From assembly GCA_030652115.1 (NCBI GenBank), contig JAUSBK010000009.1, forward strand, positions 29,375 through 93,374: a stretch of DNA of 64,000 nt, written 5' to 3'. Both the position numbers and the translations under genes were made by a program. The notes beneath the pieces were generated by a model. It saw only the letters and a program-made list of their open reading frames with translations, had not been told where the DNA came from and ran no database searches. Shown here one piece after another: positions 60,718 through 64,000 of the stretch (the stretch's first letter is position 1; each line of letters begins with the position of its first letter). Source of the DNA: Coriobacteriia bacterium (GTDB lineage Bacteria > Actinomycetota > Coriobacteriia > Anaerosomatales > Anaerosomataceae).

Positions 60718-61170
60718 CTACGCGGTCAGTTGCTCCAGGTGGTGGCGCATGTGCGTGAGGTACTCTTCTGCCACGGTGCTCAGTGAGATGGTCTGGGGCG
60801 TGCCGTACCAGTCGACCTTGCACGGAGTATCGAGCTTGCTGCGCGGCATCACGCGCAGCACGTGGACGAGGTGTCGGTTGTACGCGACCCACAACGCGAC
60901 GAGCTCATGCCAGTCGCGTTCCTCGTACCGCTGGCACGCCACCCATGCCTCCTGTTCGTACGGCGGGAAGTCGAGCTCGTCGACCTGCTGCGCCCGCACG
61001 AACCGCTGGTGGTTGTTGGCCGCTGAGTCGATCAAGTGACCGAGGATCTCACGCTTCGACCAGGACTCGGGCCGCGGTCGCTGAGCGGTCAGCTCCGTCG
61101 GCTGTCGACCGAGCTCAACCGCGGCGGCATCGACGAGTTGCGCAAGCTCCTGCGCGAGTTCGCTCCCCAT
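60718..61170 (-). CDS. DinB-family protein
   Basis: 150 residues from ATG at 61170. Four-helix DinB fold with metal His at KREILGHLIDSAANNHQRFV and at LTHMRHHLEQL. Family includes thiol transferases (bacillithiol, mycothiol) and uncharacterised hydrolases. The frame is open upstream but that region is attC site 22. Confidence 0.88.
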   Translation of the reverse strand: MGSELAQELAQLVDAAAVELGRQPTELTAQRPRPESWSKREILGHLIDSAANNHQRFVRAQQVDELDFPPYEQEAWVACQRYEERDWHELVALWVAYNRHLVHVLRVMPRSKLDTPCKVDWYGTPQTISLSTVAEEYLTHMRHHLEQLTA

Positions 61171-61185
61171 CCCGGCCCCCTGTGT

Positions 61186-61274
61186 GTCTAACGCTTTGCG
61201 CATGAGCAACGCCGATGCGCTTCCTGGTGATTCTACGCTTCCGGCGTCTTGCTCGATGCGCTTGTGCGTTGGGC
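61186..61274 (-). repeat. attC site 22 (second structural type)
   Basis: 89 bases, GTCTAAC to GTTGGGC; arms GCGCATGAGCAACGCCG and CGGCGTCTTGCTCGATGCGC, loop ATGCGCTTCCTGGTGATTCTACG. Paired arms differ wholly from the common type. Confidence 0.92.
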
Positions 61275-61292
61275 CCATCCGGACCCTCGTGA

Positions 61293-61568
61293 CTAGAAGC
61301 CCGGGGGCGTGGTGAAGAAGGGCATCGGTGTCTTGAAAGAGAACGAAGCGTAGCTCAGCAGCGCACATGCAAACACCAATACCGTCATGGCCTTCAGCGA
61401 TGAAGAGAACTTGACGTCGTCGAGCAGTTGCTCGATTCGTAGCGCCAGGTAGATGCCGAGAACGGTCATGGCGTTCGCGTAGGCAAGTTCAATCCCTAGG
61501 TTAGGCATAGCGAAGCCGAGTGCCTCGGCCGTGAACCACATGGTGATGGTGCCGTGCTCCGGCCGCAT
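61293..61568 (-). CDS. Small membrane protein
   Basis: 91 residues; hydrophobic segments ANAMTVLGIYLALRIEQLL and LKAMTVLVFACALLSYASF, ending in a Pro/Phe-rich tail. Function unknown. Forms a two-gene unit with the GYD gene on its right (43-base gap without an attC). Confidence 0.6.
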   Translation of the reverse strand: MRPEHGTITMWFTAEALGFAMPNLGIELAYANAMTVLGIYLALRIEQLLDDVKFSSSLKAMTVLVFACALLSYASFSFKTPMPFFTTPPGF

Positions 61569-61611
61569 TGAGCTGCGCGATGCAACTACCGGTGATTCCG
61601 CAATGGCGGTC

Positions 61612-61938
61612 TTAGGTGCCAGGTGGGCGGTAGCCGATCTCAGATGCCTTGCGCAGTGCGGCCAGCGTGTCGTCGACGCTCAACAGCACCGTCGTCTCGA
61701 ACGAGCTGAGCGCGCCCCCCGCTCCGATCGCCAGCGCGACCGCTGCCATGGAGACGTTGTCGGGAGCCTCCCACAGGTTGAAGCCGTCGTGCGTCCCGAA
61801 GGCGTACCAGAAGCCGTGGAGCTTGCCGCCGACGGACTCGATGTACTCCTGCGCTGCGACCCGGCGGTCTACCGGATTGTTGATCAGCCTCGCCCACGTC
61901 TCCGGGGTGTAGCTGAACTTCGATAGGTACAGAGGCAT
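61612..61938 (-). CDS. GYD-domain protein
   Basis: 108 residues. LYLSKFSYTPETWARLINNP, GGKLHGFWYAFGTHDGFNL and DNVSMAAVALAIGAGGAL are typical of GYD proteins (small alpha/beta dimers, function unknown). ATG after a GAGAGGAGT site. Confidence 0.87.
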   Translation of the reverse strand: MPLYLSKFSYTPETWARLINNPVDRRVAAQEYIESVGGKLHGFWYAFGTHDGFNLWEAPDNVSMAAVALAIGAGGALSSFETTVLLSVDDTLAALRKASEIGYRPPGT

Positions 61939-62003
61939 TCGTCACTCCTCTCAGAGGGATGGTTGCCAGTCAGCACCTACTAGTGTCTCCGTTGGAGCAG
62001 TGC

Positions 62004-62062
62004 GCCTAACGCCGTGGGGATGACCTGCGAGCGAAGCGAGTCGGGTGATCCCCGTGTTGGGC
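62004..62062. repeat. attC site 23 (short, foreign-looking type)
   Basis: 59 bases, GCCTAAC to GTTGGGC; arms TGGGGATGACC and GGGTGATCCCC, small loop TGCGAGCGAAGCGAGTC. Like short attC sites of mobile integrons and unlike the rest of the array. Direction cannot be decided. Confidence 0.8.
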
Positions 62063-62069
62063 GGCGGCA

Positions 62070-62207
62070 TTGCGACCAGCCGCCCAGGTTCTCCTTGGGC
62101 AGCGCAACTACTGCTCGCTCTTCTTCAACCGGAGAGGAGACTGGTCCGTGGTCAAGAGGGCTTACGACGCTGGGCTGATTGACGAGATCCAGGCCTTCGC
62201 GAGGTAG
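62070..62207 (+). pseudogene. C-terminal fragment of an unrecognised protein
   Basis: Frame ending TAG at 62205-62207 reads LGQRNYCSLFFNRRGDWSVV then KRAYDAGLIDEIQAFAR. Protein-like, but no start codon with ribosome site; looks like a truncated gene in its cassette. Nothing else is visible between 62063 and 62285. Confidence 0.4.
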
Positions 62208-62285
62208 CGCCGGCTGGACGTAGAGTGCTCAACGATCAGGCGGCCGTGCGCAGGATGGCGCCCTTCGAGAAACGCCACGTAGTCT

Positions 62286-62369
62286 GCCCAACGTCCGATG
62301 CTTCAGCTGCGCGCCTGTGACTTCGAGTGTAGACCAAGCTGGCGCACCAGCTGGAGGCGCTTGTTGGCC
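62286..62369 (-). repeat. attC site 24 (intact)
   Basis: 84 bases, GCCCAAC to GTTGGCC; arms CTTCAGCTGCGCGCC and GGCGCACCAGCTGGAGGCGC. Confidence 0.93.
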
Positions 62370-62377
62370 GGGTGCCG

Positions 62378-62776
62378 TCACACCCGAGGCGCTACTCGCC
62401 TGACCGCCAAGCCGAGGACAACCATCGCCGCGCCTATGGCAAAGAAGACCATCTCGGTCACGGTTGGCTCAACGGGCTGGTTGAGGACTAGGATCTCCCC
62501 GACCAGGAAGCCGATCATCGAAGCACCGGCGAAGACAGACGCAAGCGGCCCCCATCCGGCTCGTCTCAGCATGCCGACAGACGCCACAGCCGCCGTGCCG
62601 CCGACCGCGAGTGTCAGGATGATCCCGGGAATGAGATAGCTGTTGAACGGCGTGCCCGCAATCCACTCCTGTGGGAACGGGTCGACCCCGGTGGCGGTAG
62701 CGATTCCGCCGCCGATTCCGAGAAGACCGATGAGGGCGTCCAGCACGATGAGTACGGTTCTACCGGTTCGGGCCAA
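62378..62776 (-). CDS. Four-helix membrane protein
   Basis: 132 residues: VLIVLDALIGLLGIGGGIATAT, YLIPGIILTLAVGGTAAVASVG, LASVFAGASMIGFLVGEILVL and MVFFAIGAAMVVLGLAV. Resembles small membrane proteins typical of integron cassettes and DUF-type families; no name. ATG at 62776; complete cassette with site 24. Confidence 0.75.
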   Translation of the reverse strand: MARTGRTVLIVLDALIGLLGIGGGIATATGVDPFPQEWIAGTPFNSYLIPGIILTLAVGGTAAVASVGMLRRAGWGPLASVFAGASMIGFLVGEILVLNQPVEPTVTEMVFFAIGAAMVVLGLAVRRVAPRV

Positions 62777-62804
62777 AACGCTCGTTCCTCCTCACCTGAC
62801 ACTC

Positions 62805-62891
62805 GGCTAACGTCGAGCGCTTCAGTTGCGCGCCGCTCGACTTGCAGGATACGCCAACGCTTGGCGCGTCAGCTGGATGCGCTTGTTAGGC
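62805..62891 (-). repeat. attC site 25 (intact, nearest the right edge)
   Basis: 87 bases, GGCTAAC to GTTAGGC; loop CTCGACTTGCAGGATACGCCAACG. An IS30 end lies 8 bases to the right. Confidence 0.93.
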
Positions 62892-62899
62892 GTCGCGAA

Positions 62900-63993
62900 T
62901 TCAGATACTAAGTGCACCACCCCCACCTTCGGTGGGCGAGGCAATCTGGGACACTTCAGGTTCCTCGCATCCGCCAAGACAAGGGGAACCACGCATGAAG
63001 TATCGCCAGATCACCTCAGGAGAAAGATACGCCATATCCGCGCTGCGGAAGCGCGGACTCTCGATGCGGCAGATCGCTGCCGAGCTCGGACGTGCGCACA
63101 CGACGATATCGAGGGAGATACGCCGCAACAGCTGCAACGACGGGTGGTACCGGCCCTTCAAAGCATCGCATCGCACCAGGGGCAGACGCTCCAGGTCGAG
63201 ACGCAACGCACGGATCACGCCCGAGCAGTGGGCCGTGGTCGACCGGTATCTGCGCATGGATTGGAGCCCTGAGCAGGTATCGGGCTTCTTGCGGGTCGAG
63301 GGCATCATGCAAATCAGCCACGAGGCGATCTACATCCACGTCTGGCGCGACAAGGCGTATGGCGGGGACCTGTGGAGGCACCTTCGTCAGGCGACCAAGA
63401 AGTACCGCAAGCGCTACCGCAGCTATGACAGCCGAGGGAGGCTGGCAGGCAAGCGTCACATCTCGGAGCGGCCGCCTGAAGTCGAGGCACGCGAAGAGCT
63501 CGGACACTGGGAGATCGACACGGTGATGGGCACCGACAAGGGACGCCACTCGATCGTGACCATCGTGGAGCGATCCACCGGGTATCTGCGCATGGGCAAG
63601 CTCGAGCGGCACACAGCCGCCTCGTGCGCGGACGCGTGCATCGGCCTCATCAAACGGGACCTGCCAGCGTATTCGACGATCACCTCTGATAACGGCACCG
63701 AGTTCCACAACTACCGTGACGTGGAGGCGGCCACCGGGGTCGAGTTCTACTTCGCCACCCCGCACCACTCCTGGGAGCGCGGTACCAACGAGAACACGAA
63801 CGGACTGATCCGCCAGTACCTGCCGAAGCGCACGAGCTTCGCGCACGTGACCCAGGCCGACTGCGACGCGGTCGCAGCCAAGCTCAACTCACGACCGAGG
63901 AAGAGGTTGGGCTACAAGACCCCGGAGGAGTGCTATGTCCAAGCCAGGTAGGCGGGAGCGCAAGAAGGCTAAGTGGTGCAGTTCAAACTTGAA
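62900..63993 (+). mobile_element. IS30-family insertion sequence
   Basis: 1094 bases. Imperfect 21-base terminal repeats (left 62900-62920, right 63973-63993; 15 of 21 match, ending TGCACCAC inward). One transposase gene fills it. Inserted beside attC site 25. Flanking duplication not clear because only seven bases follow the right end. Confidence 0.75.
62995..63951 (+). CDS. IS30-family DDE transposase
   Basis: 318 residues from ATG at 62995; the frame is open before it but that lies in the IS end. N-terminal HTH (YRQITSGERYAISALRKRG, MRQIAAELGRAHTTISREI), then HEAIYIHVWRDKAYGGDLW, and DDE core: WEIDTVMGT, TSDNGTEFH, SWERGTNENTNGLIRQYLPK. Length typical of IS30. Intact, so the element may be active. 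Confidence 0.93.
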   Translation: MKYRQITSGERYAISALRKRGLSMRQIAAELGRAHTTISREIRRNSCNDGWYRPFKASHRTRGRRSRSRRNARITPEQWAVVDRYLRMDWSPEQVSGFLRVEGIMQISHEAIYIHVWRDKAYGGDLWRHLRQATKKYRKRYRSYDSRGRLAGKRHISERPPEVEAREELGHWEIDTVMGTDKGRHSIVTIVERSTGYLRMGKLERHTAASCADACIGLIKRDLPAYSTITSDNGTEFHNYRDVEAATGVEFYFATPHHSWERGTNENTNGLIRQYLPKRTSFAHVTQADCDAVAAKLNSRPRKRLGYKTPEECYVQAR

Positions 63994-64000
63994 CCTACGC

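Larger units (their letters stand above)
42233..62891 (-). mobile_element. Integron gene-cassette array (integrase not in window)
   Basis: About 25 attC-like sites separate roughly 30 small genes. Intact sites are 84-89 bases with conserved 7-base cores, paired L arms and a variable loop. In every site where the arms can be aligned, the extra unpaired base is on the right-hand arm, so the sites read leftward. Most genes also read leftward and end inside or just before the right core. Homogeneous attC sites point to a sedentary chromosomal integron. Integrase intI and attI are expected to the right of 64 kb, or the array is an orphan (CALIN). Confidence 0.9.

Noticed and set aside
42233..62891. 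Repeats could be CRISPR or REP elements
   Set aside because: Spacing is irregular (hundreds of bases), whole genes lie between copies, and the repeats are long imperfect palindromes with integron core ends; no cas genes.
1..64000. tRNA, rRNA, phage genes, replication origin
   Set aside because: Looked for characteristic sequences and neighbours; none found by eye.

Overview
High-GC window whose left two thirds is ordinary chromosome and whose right third is an integron gene-cassette array. The gene set suggests an anaerobic or facultative Actinomycetota relative (Coriobacteriia/Anaerosomatales-like): a CheC/CheD-type chemotaxis cluster, type IV pilus retraction ATPase, tungstate uptake, molybdopterin synthesis with an FdhD fusion, selenium-trait genes, an ECF metal transporter and an L,D-transpeptidase. 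The taxonomic call is inference from gene content only.

1-9.6 kb: a RidA/chemoreceptor pair; a short plus-strand operon with a ferredoxin-like protein and a thioredoxin-fold protein read through an in-frame UGA (a probable selenoprotein), driven by a promoter containing a CsoR/CstR-like palindrome; membrane proteins, PilT, an MFS exporter and two cell-wall proteins. 9.6-18.4 kb: one minus-strand chemotaxis operon (cheR-mcp-cheW-cheY-cheB-cheA-cheC-cheD) ending in a Rossmann-GAF-GGDEF protein.

18.5-31.9 kb: after an L,D-transpeptidase comes a ~10 kb minus-strand operon: tungstate ABC transporter tupABC behind a Moco-riboswitch-like leader, mobA-fdhD fusion, moeA, a small Cys-tailed protein, mobB, moaA, moaC, a MOSC protein, mog, a cysteine desulfurase-like enzyme and a DUF3343 protein. 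Upstream lie a MOT1-type molybdate permease and a LysR regulator. Together they import W/Mo, build and sulfurate the pyranopterin cofactor and probably handle selenium for formate dehydrogenase-type enzymes. 32-35 kb: a Fur/Zur-like repressor with its own palindromic box and a CbiM/Q/O-type metal importer. 35-42 kb: small conserved, housekeeping and lipoprotein genes.

42.2-62.9 kb: about 25 related imperfect-palindrome repeats, mostly 77-89 bp (intact ones 84-89) with RYYYAAC and GTTRRRY ends, lie between small genes and often contain the gene stop codon. These are attC sites. Their asymmetry and most genes point to the minus strand, so the integrase and attI should lie beyond the right edge; none is visible. 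Cassette cargo includes a GNAT-Arr (rifamycin ADP-ribosyltransferase) fusion, an Imm5-like immunity protein, several GNAT acetyltransferases, methyltransferases, CPBP proteases, an arginase-fold enzyme, DinB, GYD, DUF1801, DUF3795 and DUF2007 proteins, a diguanylate cyclase, a Ca2+/cation antiporter and many small membrane or lipoproteins. An IS30-family element lies 8 bp beyond the last attC and ends the window. No rRNA, tRNA or CRISPR array was seen.
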